Origin: Nitrospira sp.
GTDB lineage: Bacteria > Nitrospirota > Nitrospiria > Nitrospirales > Nitrospiraceae
Direction: 5' to 3'
Assembly: GCA_015903945.1 (NCBI GenBank)
Contig: JABMDL010000009.1
Coordinates: 17,796-81,795 of the forward strand
DNA: 64,000 bases
Shown: positions 28,671 to 37,974 of the stretch, one piece after another
Numbering within the stretch: the stretch's first letter is position 1
How the letters are laid out: every line of letters starts with the position of its first letter
Program-made: the position numbers and the translations under genes
The notes under the pieces: generated by a model
What the model saw: only the letters and a program-made list of their open reading frames with translations
What the model was told of the DNA's origin: nothing
Database searches by the model: none

Positions 28671-29675
28671 TTACATCCGCAATCGGTCAAAATCTTTTAC
28701 GTCTTTCTTGATGTAATCGCGCAGGCGCTTGATGATGCGGGTCTCCAACTGGCGGGTCCGCTCCTTAGTAATGCCGTATTTGTCGCCTAATTCATCCAAT
28801 GTCAGCGGGGTCTCGGAGAGGATGCGATTTCTGAGAATGTCTTCGTCCCGTTCCTCCAGGGTTTTGATGAATTCCGCCAGTTTCGCACGAAAAAGAGCGC
28901 GCAACTGATGATCGGCCAGTTGTTCGTCAGCCGGCTGTTGCTGGGAGGGGAGAATATCAAGTAGGCTGCCGTCTTGGTTCTCCCCGATCGGCTGATCCAA
29001 CGACTGCTCCCAGTTCCCCAGGCGCTGGTCCATCTCGATGACGTCGCGCTCACGGACATTGAGGCGGTCGGCGAGCAGTTTCGTGTCCGGGGCGAACCCC
29101 TCCCGTTCGAGCTTGGCCTTTTCTTTTCGCAAATTATAAAACAGCTTCCGCTGGTCCTGTGTCGTTCCGACCTTGACCAGTCGATAGGTATTGAGCAGAT
29201 ACCGAAGAATGTACGCGCGCGACCACCAGGCGGCGTAGGCGTAGAACCTGACGTTCTTCGTCGGATCAAATTTCTTGATCGCCTGCATCAAGCCCACGTT
29301 TCCTTCTTGAATCAAATCCATGTGGTCGGCGCCGGTGTGAAGATATTCCGTGGCGATTGCGACGGCGACGCGCAAGTTGGCCATGATGAGCTTCACCGCC
29401 GCTTCACGGCTGCCTTGCGTGTGATATTCATGGAACAGGCGGAGTTCTTCTTCTTTGGACAGGTAGGGATAGCGACGGATCTCGGCAAGATATTGTTGGA
29501 GCGCCGTGACCGGCACCACGGCGTGTTCGTCGGATTGCTTCGCTCCGCCGGAGGCCGGCGTATCGAGCAGGACGGGGGCCGTGTCGGCCTCCATCACCTC
29601 CTCGTCGGAGGGGGCGAGGAGTTCAGGCTCCAGCGCCTCTTCGGTGTCGTCCGGTGTTGCGTCGCCTCCGCTCAT
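28671..29675 (-). CDS. rpoH: RpoH-like (sigma-32 family) sigma factor
   Basis: A group 3/RpoH-type sigma factor of 334 residues. Region 2 is clear in NLRVAVAIATEYLHTGADHM, DLIQEGNVGLMQAIKKFDPT and FYAYAAWWSRAYILRYLLN. The RpoH box DQRKLFYNLR follows, which separates it from RpoD. Region 4 ends in ITKERTRQLETRIIKRLRDY. The acidic N-terminal 60 residues are extra. ATG 29675 is chosen because a promoter with its -10 at 29685-29690 lies immediately upstream; the longer frame from 29735 would start above that promoter. It lies beside groESL, a likely target set, but the groES promoter seen looks like sigma-70. Confidence 0.85.
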   Translation of the reverse strand: MSGGDATPDDTEEALEPELLAPSDEEVMEADTAPVLLDTPASGGAKQSDEHAVVPVTALQQYLAEIRRYPYLSKEEELRLFHEYHTQGSREAAVKLIMANLRVAVAIATEYLHTGADHMDLIQEGNVGLMQAIKKFDPTKNVRFYAYAAWWSRAYILRYLLNTYRLVKVGTTQDQRKLFYNLRKEKAKLEREGFAPDTKLLADRLNVRERDVIEMDQRLGNWEQSLDQPIGENQDGSLLDILPSQQQPADEQLADHQLRALFRAKLAEFIKTLEERDEDILRNRILSETPLTLDELGDKYGITKERTRQLETRIIKRLRDYIKKDVKDFDRLRM

Positions 29676-29684
29676 AGCCTGCTG

Positions 29685-29712
29685 ACTATAACAGAACCTC
29701 CGTATGGGACAA
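29685..29712 (-). promoter_or_regulatory. Promoter for the RpoH-like gene
   Basis: TTGTCC (plus 29707-29712) and TATAGT (plus 29685-29690) on the minus strand, 16-base spacer. The start point would fall about three bases before ATG 29675, again almost leaderless. Confidence 0.6.
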
Positions 29713-29856
29713 AGGTCGTCGTGGAAGGAGGGCATGGATCGCCAGATGACGCCTCCTCTGAACAGCTGACGAGAACTGGATGACGAGTCCGCAGACGCGC
29801 GAGAGGGCGAGGGTAGCCGATGTTTTTCGTGTCTTGCGGGGGCCCCGTTTTTTCCG

Positions 29857-29886
29857 TTGACAGGCGGGGGCGAAACAGGGTTATCT
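29857..29886 (+). promoter_or_regulatory. Promoter for ribBA
   Basis: TTGACA at 29857-29862 and TTATCT at 29881-29886, 18-base spacer, giving a leader of about 50 bases. I saw no FMN riboswitch in this leader. Confidence 0.6.
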
Positions 29887-29943
29887 GTGGGCCTCCCGGC
29901 TAAACGATTTTCAATCTACAATTCACCAGTTCACTTCTTGACG

Positions 29944-31152
29944 ATGGCTAGTCCGTTCGACAACATTGAGGACGCACTCAAGGACATTAAGAAGGGCAAG
30001 TGTATCATTCTCGTGGACGACGAGGATCGCGAAAATGAGGGCGATCTTGTCATTGCCGCCGAGAAGGTGACCCCTCAGGCCATCAATTTCATGGCGACAC
30101 ATGCGCGCGGGCTGATTTGTCTGGCGCTCACGCCGGAGCGTGTCGAGGAACTGCAGCTGCCTCAGCAGGCCGTCGAGAACACCGCCACATTCGGCACGGC
30201 GTTCACCGTGTCGATCGACGCGCGCAAGGATATTACGACCGGTATCTCCGCCGCCGACCGGGCCACGACGATTCGTGTGGCGATCGATCCCAAATCGAAA
30301 CCAAGCGACCTGGCGCGTCCCGGCCATATCTTTCCCTTAAAGGCGCAACAGGGAGGCGTGTTGAAACGCGCCGGCCAGACGGAAGGGTCCGTGGATCTGG
30401 CACGGATGGCCGGTTTGTATCCGGCCGGGGTCATTTGCGAGATCATGAACGAAGACGGCACGATGGCGCGAGTGCCGGAGTTGGCGAAATTCGCCAAGGT
30501 CCACAAGCTGACCATGGTGACCGTGAAGGCGCTCATCGAATACCGCATGCGGCGGGAAACCTTCGTGCGCCGCATGGCGAGCGCCAAGTTGCCGACGACG
30601 TTCGGTGAGTTCGAAGCGATCGCGTTCGAGAATCAAATCGACGGGGTGACACACATCGCGCTGGTGAAGGGGCGTGTGGACAGTGGAGAGCCGACATTGG
30701 TGCGGGTGCATTCCGGCTGTCTGACGGCGGATGCGCTGGGTTCTCTCCGTTGCGATTGTCGCGATCAGCTCCATGCGGCGATGGAGACCATCCAGAAAGA
30801 GGGCCGTGGCGTGCTGCTCTATCTGAATCAAGAAGGGCGTGGGATCGGCCTGCTCAACAAGATCAAGGCCTATGGACTTCAAGACAAGGGCAGCGATACG
30901 GTCGAGGCGAATCTGAAGCTCGGTTTCAAGGCTGATCTGCGGGATTACGGCGTCGGGGCACAGATTTTGGCGAATCTCGGTTTGCACCAGATCAAGCTCA
31001 TTACGAACAATCCGCGCAAGATTGTCGGGATCGAGGGCTATGGGTTGAACGTGGTCGAGCGGGTGCCGATCGAGATCTCGCCCCGCGCGGCGAACATGAA
31101 ATATCTGCAGACGAAAAAGAAGAAGCTGGGGCATATTCTGAAGAAAGTCTAG
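29944..31152 (+). CDS. ribBA: Bifunctional RibBA (DHBP synthase / GTP cyclohydrolase II)
   Basis: A 402-residue riboflavin-pathway enzyme. The N-terminal half makes 3,4-dihydroxy-2-butanone 4-phosphate ([19 protein letters not shown] and [20 protein letters not shown]). The C-terminal half opens GTP: zinc cysteines in [16 protein letters not shown] and the catalytic [19 protein letters not shown]. The frame is open from 29857, but ATG 29944 gives the family start [19 protein letters not shown] and lies after the promoter. ribH and nusB follow on the same strand. Confidence 0.96.
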   Translation: MASPFDNIEDALKDIKKGKCIILVDDEDRENEGDLVIAAEKVTPQAINFMATHARGLICLALTPERVEELQLPQQAVENTATFGTAFTVSIDARKDITTGISAADRATTIRVAIDPKSKPSDLARPGHIFPLKAQQGGVLKRAGQTEGSVDLARMAGLYPAGVICEIMNEDGTMARVPELAKFAKVHKLTMVTVKALIEYRMRRETFVRRMASAKLPTTFGEFEAIAFENQIDGVTHIALVKGRVDSGEPTLVRVHSGCLTADALGSLRCDCRDQLHAAMETIQKEGRGVLLYLNQEGRGIGLLNKIKAYGLQDKGSDTVEANLKLGFKADLRDYGVGAQILANLGLHQIKLITNNPRKIVGIEGYGLNVVERVPIEISPRAANMKYLQTKKKKLGHILKKV

Positions 31153-31220
31153 GGTTGAAAGTCTGTCAGTCAGAGCCAACGTAAAGGCGTGCGGGCTTGT
31201 GACATGACAACTGTGTGGCA

Positions 31221-31757
31221 ATGAAAACCAGCAAGCGATTTTACCGTGCGGCAGGGTTGACGTTCGGAGTCGTCGCCGCGAAGTTCAACCAGTCCGTGGC
31301 GGGCAAACTGCTGTCGTCCTGTCTCGACGGTCTGACGAAACAAGGGGTCAAAGGTCACCAGGTCGAAGTTGTGAGGGTGCCGGGGGCGTTTGAGATCCCG
31401 TTGGTGGCCAAAACCCTAGCTGCATCGGGTCGGTTCGACGCGGTGATTTGCCTGGGTGCGGTGATTCGGGGCGACACCCCACATTTCGATTACATTTGCG
31501 CCGAAGTGAGTCGTGGGATCGGTCAAGCGGCGTTGGATACCGGGGTGCCTATCGTATTTGGGGTGCTGACGACGGAGACGGTGGCCCAGGCGGTCGAACG
31601 GGCGGACCCGACCAAATTCAACCGGGGCGGAGAGGCGGCGAAGGTGGCGATCGAGATGGTCAGGGTGATGAGGATGATCAATGGGGGAGTGGGAAAGTTG
31701 AAAAGTGAAAAGCCTTCAAGTCAATACGGGGGAATGCGGCAGAGGGGAAAACGGTGA
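31221..31757 (+). CDS. ribH: Lumazine synthase RibH with C-terminal tail
   Basis: Condenses the RibB product with the pyrimidine intermediate to lumazine; forms icosahedral or pentameric shells. Motifs: VVAAKFNQSVAGKLL, VPGAFEIPLVAK, CLGAVIRGDTPHFDYIC, and VPIVFGVLTTETVAQA. It is 178 residues, some 20 longer than usual; the added tail (KLKSEKPSSQYGGMRQRGKR) lies over an AT-rich repeat word. GTG 31215 is an alternative start. No good ribosome site is visible. Confidence 0.94.
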   Translation: MKTSKRFYRAAGLTFGVVAAKFNQSVAGKLLSSCLDGLTKQGVKGHQVEVVRVPGAFEIPLVAKTLAASGRFDAVICLGAVIRGDTPHFDYICAEVSRGIGQAALDTGVPIVFGVLTTETVAQAVERADPTKFNRGGEAAKVAIEMVRVMRMINGGVGKLKSEKPSSQYGGMRQRGKR

Positions 31758-31807
31758 TGTCCGTACGTCCATTTTCTCCAGCTCTAAGCCTTGTAACTTT
31801 TCAACTT
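31695..31807 (+). repeat. Inverted AT-rich word repeat at the ribH end
   Basis: aagttgaaaagt at 31695-31706 pairs exactly with acttttcaactt at 31796-31807. The right-hand part continues with cttgttagctttccaact. A related block with ctttccaactt and cttgctaag lies between groES and groEL (about 28040-28095). The left arm is inside the ribH coding region. Confidence 0.55.
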
Positions 31808-31830
31808 GTTAGCTTTCCAACTGTGTAATC

Positions 31831-32280
31831 ATGGGGTCGCGCCATCAGGCCCGCGAAAAAGCCATGCAAATTCTGTTTCAGTACGATATTCACGGGAAGC
31901 CGGGGCTCTGGCTGGACGAGTTTTGGAAACCGCTCCAGGTCGATGAGGACACGAAGGCCTTTGCTGAACAGATCGTGGCCGGCGTGCTGCAGCGGAAGGC
32001 GGAGATCGACGCCGTGCTTGCCAAGTATGCGACAAATTGGAAAGTCAGCCGCATGCCCATCGTTGATCGCAACATTCTACGCGCCGGTCTGTACGAATTC
32101 TTTTGGATGGACGATGTGCCGGCGAAGGTGACGCTGGACGAGGCCGTGGAGTTAGCCAAGAGTTTCGGCGACGAAGAGGCGTCGAAGTTCGTCAACGGTG
32201 TGTTGGACAAGGTTCTGGCATCCGAGCCGAAGCTGCAAGCTAAGCGCAAAGAGACCGCGCGCGTGAAGCGTGACGCGTGA
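31831..32280 (+). CDS. nusB: Transcription antitermination factor NusB
   Basis: A 149-residue all-helical protein that binds boxA RNA with NusE in rRNA antitermination. Typical start [20 protein letters not shown] and core [19 protein letters not shown] ... NGVLDKVLA. The last residues (ARVKRDA) are read from a 12-base repeat that continues beyond the stop, so the tail seems to have been added by the repeat. Gene order ribBA-ribH-nusB is conserved in many bacteria. Confidence 0.95.
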   Translation: MGSRHQAREKAMQILFQYDIHGKPGLWLDEFWKPLQVDEDTKAFAEQIVAGVLQRKAEIDAVLAKYATNWKVSRMPIVDRNILRAGLYEFFWMDDVPAKVTLDEAVELAKSFGDEEASKFVNGVLDKVLASEPKLQAKRKETARVKRDA

Positions 32281-32334
32281 AGCGTATCTCGCAATGCGCA
32301 TTCAGCCCTGGTCTGACGAGCGACGCTTCACGCG
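32260..32334 (+). repeat. cgcgtgaagcgt tandem and inverted repeat
   Basis: The 12-mer cgcgtgaagcgt stands at 32260-32271 and 32274-32285, and its exact inverse acgcttcacgcg at 32323-32334. It could fold into a hairpin after nusB. The core gacgcttcacg recurs near 61724. Confidence 0.75.
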
Positions 32335-32355
32335 ATACGAACGACGAGGAAGTCA

Positions 32356-33678
32356 ATGATTGACCGGTATGCCAGGCCTCGGATGAAAGCCATCTGGGAA
32401 CTGAAACATAAGTACGAGATCTGGCTCGAAGTCGAATTGCAAGCCTGCGCGGCGTTTGAACGGGCGGGACAAGCCCCGCGCGGCACGGCAGCGAAGATCC
32501 GTAAGCAGGCCAAGATCGACGTGGCGCGCATCGCGGACATCGAAAAAGTCACGAAGCATGATGTCATTGCCTTCCTGGAGTCCTTGATGGAGTCGGTCGG
32601 TCCTGAACACCGGTTCCTGCATATGGGGCTGACGTCGTCGGACATCGTCGATACGTCGCTGGCGATCCAGATGACCGAGGCGCTGGATCTGATCCTGGAC
32701 GGTGTCGAAGGTTTGCGTGCTGTGCTCAAGAAACAGGCGTTGAGGCACAAGCATACGGTGATGGTCGGCCGCTCCCACGGCATTCACGGCGAACCAATCT
32801 CATTTGGGCTCAAGCTGGCCATTTGGTATGAGGAAGTCGGCCGCCATGTAGCGCGGTTGCGGCACGTTCGCGGGCAAATCGCCGTCGGGAAACTGTCCGG
32901 GGCAATGGGGACCTTCGCGCATCAGGCGCCGGATGTCGAAGAGTATGTCTGTTCGAAACTGGGCCTGACGGCCGACCCGGTTTCCAATCAGGTCGTTCAG
33001 CGGGACCGGCATGCGGCCTACGCGGCGGCACTCGCGCTTCTCGCCGCCACGATCGAAAAGATCGCGACGGAAATTCGGCATCTCCAACGGACCGAAGTAC
33101 TGGAGGCCGAGGAATATTTTTCCGAAGGCCAAAAGGGATCGTCGGCCATGCCACACAAGCGCAATCCGATCGTCTCCGAAAACCTCTGCGGCCTGGCGCG
33201 GATCGTGCGCGCCAACAGTCTGGCGGCGATGGAAAATGTGGCCTTGTGGCATGAACGGGACATCAGCCATTCCTCGGTTGAGCGTGTCATCATGCCGGAC
33301 AGCACGATCCTGACCGATTACATGCTGTCCAAAGTGACGGATCTCATCAAGCATCTGGTCGTCTACCCGGATCGCATGAGGCGGAACCTCGAACTGACGG
33401 GCGGCCTCGTCTATTCGCAGCGGTTGTTGCTGGCGCTCATCGAGAAAGGCGCGCAGCGTAAAGAATCGTATGAAGCGGTGCAGCGGAACGCCATGGCCTC
33501 CTGGCAGGGTGCAGGCGGCCTTCAGGAATTAGTGGGCAAGGATCCTTTTGTCACCCATCATCTCAAACAGAAAGAAATCGCGGCGTGCTTCAATCCAAAA
33601 TATTATCTGCGGCACCTCGATCGGATTTATAAACGGGTGTTCAGATCGTCAGGGACAAGGCCGAATCGTTACAATTAA
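32356..33678 (+). CDS. purB: Adenylosuccinate lyase PurB
   Basis: Cleaves SAICAR in purine synthesis and adenylosuccinate in AMP synthesis. 440 residues. Visible: the catalytic His region GRSHGIHGEPISFG, the fumarase-superfamily signature GSSAMPHKRNPI, and LTSSDIVDTSLAIQ. It opens the purine group that runs to purF at 42224. GAGG precedes the ATG. The C terminus has a short basic extension. Confidence 0.96.
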   Translation: MIDRYARPRMKAIWELKHKYEIWLEVELQACAAFERAGQAPRGTAAKIRKQAKIDVARIADIEKVTKHDVIAFLESLMESVGPEHRFLHMGLTSSDIVDTSLAIQMTEALDLILDGVEGLRAVLKKQALRHKHTVMVGRSHGIHGEPISFGLKLAIWYEEVGRHVARLRHVRGQIAVGKLSGAMGTFAHQAPDVEEYVCSKLGLTADPVSNQVVQRDRHAAYAAALALLAATIEKIATEIRHLQRTEVLEAEEYFSEGQKGSSAMPHKRNPIVSENLCGLARIVRANSLAAMENVALWHERDISHSSVERVIMPDSTILTDYMLSKVTDLIKHLVVYPDRMRRNLELTGGLVYSQRLLLALIEKGAQRKESYEAVQRNAMASWQGAGGLQELVGKDPFVTHHLKQKEIAACFNPKYYLRHLDRIYKRVFRSSGTRPNRYN

Positions 33679-33803
33679 AAGGTATAGGTGTGGATAGCGG
33701 GCGCCTGGCAGCAAGCACATATCCGGAACTACCTATAAAGAGGGGTAGCCATCGGGAGGGGGGATGGGCGTAGGATTGCAGTCCTTCGAAGAGCGGGACG
33801 CAC

Positions 33804-34253
33804 ATGGCCTGCAAATTGGCTCGTTCTCTTGCTGCCCTGACGGTTCTGTTCATCGTGGCGCCGGCTCTGGTGTGGTCCCAAGTCCCGCCTGGCGGCGAAC
33901 GATTCAGCCTCGTGCTGTCCGGAGATCCGTTCAAGTGGGAGCAGAGCCTCAACGAAGCTGGCCAAAAAGGCTGGGATGCGTTGATGGCCCAACAGCCGGC
34001 CGTGGGGGGGCTGGTGCTTCACTTCGTCATCTTTACCCGAACGCCCGCGGTCAAAAGTGTGGACTACAAAGTGATTGTGGCCGAATTCTCAGCAGAGGGG
34101 GACGCGTCCTCCAGGGAAATCGCTCGCAGTCAACTCGAAATGCAGGCCAACGCGTATGGGCGAAACGGGTGGGCCTTGTTGCAAGCCTTAACCGGCCAAC
34201 ATGCAGGTGGAAAACCCTTCATCGCCCTGGTCCTCAAGAAACCCATCCTTTAG
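33804..34253 (+). CDS. Exported small protein with DUF4177-like repeats
   Basis: A 149-residue protein with a signal peptide (LAALTVLFIVAPALVWSQ, cleavage likely after about residue 26). The mature part has two similar units, each helical and ending in a tryptophan motif: LNEAGQKGWDALMAQ and QANAYGRNGWALLQA. This GW-A-L pattern recalls the DUF4177 family; the match is weak. It sits just before cld and may share its transcript. Confidence 0.6.
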   Translation: MACKLARSLAALTVLFIVAPALVWSQVPPGGERFSLVLSGDPFKWEQSLNEAGQKGWDALMAQQPAVGGLVLHFVIFTRTPAVKSVDYKVIVAEFSAEGDASSREIARSQLEMQANAYGRNGWALLQALTGQHAGGKPFIALVLKKPIL

Positions 34254-34329
34254 CTGCTACGCCCGGCAACCGTCCTTCGAATAGTGTGCTGGTCGATGTC
34301 TTTATGCGACCAGGCGGAAAGGTCTCACC

Positions 34330-35139
34330 ATGAGTCCACTAGCCTCTTGGATCAAGTTGCTGCTCGGGGTCTTCTGCGTTTGCGTTGGATTGGCCGGTGC
34401 TCCATCCCTGGCGGAGGCCGCCGCTGATCGGGAGAAGCTGCTGACGGAGCCGGGTGTGTACGGCACCTTCGCCACGTTCAGGCTGGATGACACCTGGATG
34501 AAGCAAGACCAGGCGACACGGATCAGCCAGTTGACTCTATTCAAAGGGGTGGTCGAGCAACATCGGGAGAAAGTCGCCATCGATCTCTATCTGTTGCGCG
34601 GGTTATCCGACCATGCCGACCTCATGTTCCGCATACATGCCGCGGAGCTTCGAGACACTCAACAGTTTCTCATGGATCTTCAGGGCAACGCCTTCGGTAA
34701 ATACCTGACAGACACCGGGCTCATGCATGGGGTGACCAAGAAAGCCAATTACGTGCCGGGGTTTCCGGATCAGCTGAAAGCCGACTTGAAAGTGGCGAGC
34801 GAGCCGGGGCCAAAACCGTATGCCATTGTGATTCCGGTCAGAAAAAACGCCGACTGGTGGGCGCTGGATCAGGAGAAGCGCGCGGTCATGATGCGGGAAC
34901 ACACGGAGGCGACGGTGCCGTACCTCAAGACGGTCAAACGCAAGCTCTATCACTCCAGTGGGCTGGACGATCTGGACTTTATCACCTATTTTGAAACGCC
35001 CAAACTGGAAGATTTTCACAGCCTGATTCTGTCGCTGAAACAGGTCAAAGAATTTCAATACACGCCCCGATTCGGCCATCCGACGCTGATCGGCACCGTC
35101 AAGTCGCTGGATGAGATGATCGAGGCGCTCGCGCAGTAG
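34330..35139 (+). CDS. cld: Chlorite dismutase, periplasmic
   Basis: A haem b enzyme that turns chlorite into chloride and oxygen. The 269-residue precursor has a signal peptide (about 1-29, ending LAEA). The proximal haem ligand is His191 in MREHTEATVPYL and the distal catalytic arginine is Arg204 in TVKRKLYHSSGLDD. Their 13-residue spacing equals His160 to Arg173 of the Nitrospira enzyme. Trp176-Trp177 and the ITYFET strand are also present. The length is that of the pentameric, lineage I type. It lies between purB and purC. In nitrite oxidisers its role may be detoxification of chlorite formed by nitrite oxidoreductase acting on chlorate. Confidence 0.93.
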   Translation: MSPLASWIKLLLGVFCVCVGLAGAPSLAEAAADREKLLTEPGVYGTFATFRLDDTWMKQDQATRISQLTLFKGVVEQHREKVAIDLYLLRGLSDHADLMFRIHAAELRDTQQFLMDLQGNAFGKYLTDTGLMHGVTKKANYVPGFPDQLKADLKVASEPGPKPYAIVIPVRKNADWWALDQEKRAVMMREHTEATVPYLKTVKRKLYHSSGLDDLDFITYFETPKLEDFHSLILSLKQVKEFQYTPRFGHPTLIGTVKSLDEMIEALAQ

Positions 35140-35161
35140 CGTATCCGGCTGGAGAGAGCCT

Positions 35162-35869
35162 ATGGATGGGATTGGACCGATGTTGTACGAGGGGAAAGCC
35201 AAGAAGATTTTCGCGGCTGCGCGGTCCGATCAGGTTGTCCAGTATTTCAAGGACGACGCGACGGCGTTCAACGCCGAAAAACGCGGGACGATCGTCGATA
35301 AGGGCGTCGTCAATAACAAGGTGTCGGAACGGCTGTTCAAGTTGCTTGAAGAGCGTGGGGTCTTGACGCATTTCCTGGAACGGCTGAGCGAGCGGGAAAT
35401 GCTGACAAAAAAAGTCACCATTGTGCCGATCGAAGTCGTGGTGCGGAACGTGGTGGCCGGTAGCTTGGCCAAGCGGCTGGGGTTGCAGGTTGGCGATGCC
35501 ATCGAACCGGCGATCGTTGAGTTCTACTATAAGAACGACGCGCTCGGCGATCCGTTGGTCAATGACGACCATCTTCGCCTGATGAACGTCGCGACGCCGG
35601 CGGTGCTGCGTGAGCTGCGGGAATTGGCTCATCGCGTCAATACGGTGCTGAAGCCCTTCTTCGCCGAGCGGAAGATGCAGTTGGTCGATTTTAAACTCGA
35701 GTTCGGGGTCTATCAGAACAAACTGATCCTGGCCGACGAGATTTCGCCGGATACCTGCCGTTTGTGGGATATGGCCACCGGTGAATCGATGGACAAGGAC
35801 CGGTTTCGAAAGGATATGGGGAAGATCGAGGAGGCGTATCAGGAGGTGCTGAAGAGAGTGTGTGGGTAA
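35162..35869 (+). CDS. purC: SAICAR synthetase PurC
   Basis: Ligates aspartate to CAIR in purine synthesis. 235 residues with MLYEGKAKKIFAA at the start, the IPIEVVVRNVVAGSLAKRLG segment, LVDFKLEFGVYQNKLILADE and ISPDTCRLWD. It starts 22 bases after cld. ATG 35180 is a possible later start. Confidence 0.95.
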   Translation: MDGIGPMLYEGKAKKIFAAARSDQVVQYFKDDATAFNAEKRGTIVDKGVVNNKVSERLFKLLEERGVLTHFLERLSEREMLTKKVTIVPIEVVVRNVVAGSLAKRLGLQVGDAIEPAIVEFYYKNDALGDPLVNDDHLRLMNVATPAVLRELRELAHRVNTVLKPFFAERKMQLVDFKLEFGVYQNKLILADEISPDTCRLWDMATGESMDKDRFRKDMGKIEEAYQEVLKRVCG

Positions 35870-35878
35870 TTGGGGACG

Positions 35879-35983
35879 GCGGAGTCGCCCTCATTGCTCG
35901 CGCAACGCGCATGCGGGATCAATCGAATTGTGATCAAAGTGGGCGATGCTCGTTGCATGCGCGCAGTTGAGGGCAACCCCGCC
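35879..35983 (+). repeat. Long imperfect hairpin after purC
   Basis: Nested inverted segments: ggcgg/ccgcc at the ends, gccctca (35887-35893) with tgagggc (35968-35974), gcaacgcgcatgc (35902-35914) with gcatgcgcg-ca-gttg (35955-35969), and gatca/tgatc in the centre. It fills the gap between purC and the next gene and could act as a terminator or processing signal. Confidence 0.5.
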
Positions 35984-36024
35984 ATCCCCGTTGAATTAAA
36001 GTGTAGGAGAGGGAAAGAGGGACG

Positions 36025-36243
36025 ATGCTGCGGGCGTATTTGAATTATGGCTTAGTGGCGTCGATAGTGGTTTGGGCGGCCATTATCGGCATGATGGCCT
36101 ATCGGCTGAACGAATCACCCTGGCGGTGGGCGTTCGTCGCGTTGGTATTTTGCGGAGGGCTCACCATTGCCGTGATCTTCTGGATCAAGAGATATGTGGA
36201 TCGGTTGAGTGAAGCCGAAAGAAAGCAGGAGAGCAAGTCGTGA
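36025..36243 (+). CDS. Small two-helix membrane protein
   Basis: A 72-residue protein with two membrane helices (about 8-26 and 34-54) and a charged C-terminal end (DRLSEAERKQESKS). A purine-rich ribosome site lies before ATG 36025. Its stop overlaps the GTG start of purS, so translation is coupled to purine synthesis genes. No family recognised. Confidence 0.6.
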   Translation: MLRAYLNYGLVASIVVWAAIIGMMAYRLNESPWRWAFVALVFCGGLTIAVIFWIKRYVDRLSEAERKQESKS

Positions 36244-36479
36244 AAGTCAAAATTCATGTGACGTTGAAACAGGGAATTCTGGACCCTCAGGGCAAAGCCA
36301 TCGAACATGCACTGGACTCGCTGGGGTTCAAGCACGCGGCGAATGTGCGCGTGGGGAAGTACATGGAGCTGGACCTCCAAGAAACGGACAAGGCTAAGGC
36401 TGAGGTTGAGGTCAAGCAAATGTGCGAGAAGCTTCTGGCGAATACGATTATAGAAGAGTATCGGTACGAATTAGTTTAG
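36240..36479 (+). CDS. purS: FGAM synthase subunit PurS
   Basis: A 79-residue subunit that bridges PurQ and PurL in the multi-subunit FGAM synthase. It has the pattern KVKIHVTLKQGILDPQGKAI and NVRVGKYMELDL. It begins with GTG that overlaps the preceding stop (GTGA). Confidence 0.93.
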   Translation: MKVKIHVTLKQGILDPQGKAIEHALDSLGFKHAANVRVGKYMELDLQETDKAKAEVEVKQMCEKLLANTIIEEYRYELV

Positions 36480-36544
36480 GAGCTGATGGCTGATAGCGTA
36501 TGGCACAAACTACGGATGATCCGGCCCCTGCTCTGTGAGGTGAT

Positions 36545-37264
36545 ATGAACATCGGCGTTGTCGTGTTCCCTGGCAGTAATTGCGATCACGACTGTCAGTA
36601 CGTGTTTCGAGACGTGCTTGGACAGGATGTAACGATGGTCTGGCACAAGGAGACCTCGTTGGCGGGACTCGACGCGGTCATCTTGCCCGGCGGCTTTTCC
36701 TACGGCGATTATTTGCGAACCGGTGCAATTGCGCGGTTTTCGCCCGTGATGGGAGCCGTGAAGAAGTTCGCCGCCGACGGTGGCTTGGTGCTGGGCATCT
36801 GTAACGGATTCCAGATTCTGCTCGAAGCGGGGTTGTTGCCTGGCGCGATGTTACGGAACAAGTCGCTGCATTTCATCTGCAATGACGTGTTCGTGCGGGT
36901 GGAGAATGCGGCCACGCCGTTTACAGGCGCCTGCAAGCCTGGCCAAGTGTTGAAGATTCCAATTGCCCATGCGGATGGGAACTATTACACCGATCCGGTG
37001 ACGCTGGCTGGCCTTCAGGCCAATGCCCAAGTCATCTTCCGCTACTGCACGCCGGACGGCAACGTGACATCGGAGGCGAACCCGAACGGTTCGCTCGACA
37101 ACATTGCCGGCATCCGCAACGCCGCTGGTAACGTGCTTGGCCTGATGCCCCATCCGGAGCGCTGCGCCGAGTCTGTCTTAGGTAACGACGATGGGCGGCT
37201 GATCCTGGCCTCGGTGGTGGAGGGGATGAATACGAAGAAGGGAAGGGCCAAGGCCCTCGTCTGA
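36545..37264 (+). CDS. purQ: FGAM synthase glutaminase PurQ
   Basis: The glutamine amidotransferase subunit of FGAM synthase, 239 residues. The triad is visible: nucleophile Cys in [14 protein letters not shown], and His/Glu in [19 protein letters not shown] at the start and [12 protein letters not shown] are family motifs. It works with PurS and PurL. Confidence 0.95.
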   Translation: MNIGVVVFPGSNCDHDCQYVFRDVLGQDVTMVWHKETSLAGLDAVILPGGFSYGDYLRTGAIARFSPVMGAVKKFAADGGLVLGICNGFQILLEAGLLPGAMLRNKSLHFICNDVFVRVENAATPFTGACKPGQVLKIPIAHADGNYYTDPVTLAGLQANAQVIFRYCTPDGNVTSEANPNGSLDNIAGIRNAAGNVLGLMPHPERCAESVLGNDDGRLILASVVEGMNTKKGRAKALV

Positions 37265-37266
37265 CG

Positions 37267-37683
37267 GTGAATTCGGTACTGGGTATCCAGGTCGCAGGTG
37301 TTGTCAGTCAGTCTCAGGCGAGGCGATCACGTGAGGGGTGTTTTCTGATTCGTCTCTGTGTGGCCATTCTGATGATCGGCTTGTTCGGGCCGGGCATCTA
37401 TTGGAGTGTGTGGACTGTGGATGCAGCCGAAACGCAGATCAAGATACTCAGTCCATCGCCGGGAGCCGTCATCAGAGGGGATTCTGTCGAAGTGCGCTAT
37501 GAATTGGCTAAGGGGGTTCACGCAACGCACGTCCACTGTTATGTGGACGGCGAGTACCAACGGGGATTTTCTGGGGTCGTCAAGGGGCTCACCCGCGGAA
37601 CGCACGAGATCAAGGTGGTGGCCGTCGGCCACGATCACCAATCGATAGTTGCTGAAGCTCGGGTGACGATCGAGGTGGAGTGA
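37267..37683 (+). CDS. Exported Ig-like domain protein, copy 1
   Basis: A 138-residue protein with a hydrophobic export segment (about 28-48) and one beta domain of roughly 85 residues: IKILSPSPGAVIRGDSVEVR, ATHVHCYVDGEYQRGF, GTHEIKVVAVGHDHQS. A paralogue lies at 37975. The HxHCxVDG and GTHEIKV pattern recalls small exported Ig-like or DUF4399 proteins; I cannot confirm a family. GTG start two bases after the purQ stop. Conserved His and Cys could bind metal. Confidence 0.65.
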   Translation: MNSVLGIQVAGVVSQSQARRSREGCFLIRLCVAILMIGLFGPGIYWSVWTVDAAETQIKILSPSPGAVIRGDSVEVRYELAKGVHATHVHCYVDGEYQRGFSGVVKGLTRGTHEIKVVAVGHDHQSIVAEARVTIEVE

Positions 37684-37766
37684 GGCCGGAAGGCCGTGCA
37701 GTGACTGGAGAGTCGCGGGTTTCAACGAATCGGCTTCGTGAGTCCGACAGGAGGACTCGCAGGACA

Positions 37767-37853
37767 ATGTCCAAAGGCGAAATTGTCGAGCTCGTGAATC
37801 AGTTTTCCGATCATATTGAAACACAATTCAATGTCAATGCGGTCAGCGGATAG
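37767..37853 (+). CDS. Possible 28-residue peptide
   Basis: ATG 37767 to TAG 37851-37853 reads MSKGEIVELVNQFSDHIETQ and onward. AGGAGG lies 12 bases upstream and AGGA three bases upstream. It looks protein-like and acidic but is too short to judge. Confidence 0.25.
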   Translation: MSKGEIVELVNQFSDHIETQFNVNAVSG

Positions 37854-37974
37854 GGTGCGGAACGAAACCTGCCGAGACGGATTGAAGATGGACGGCGGTC
37901 GCGGTAAAGTGTAGTGTTCGTTCGCAGGTGTCACTCGTCATCATATTCTTAATTTCATCACGAGGAGGGATGAG

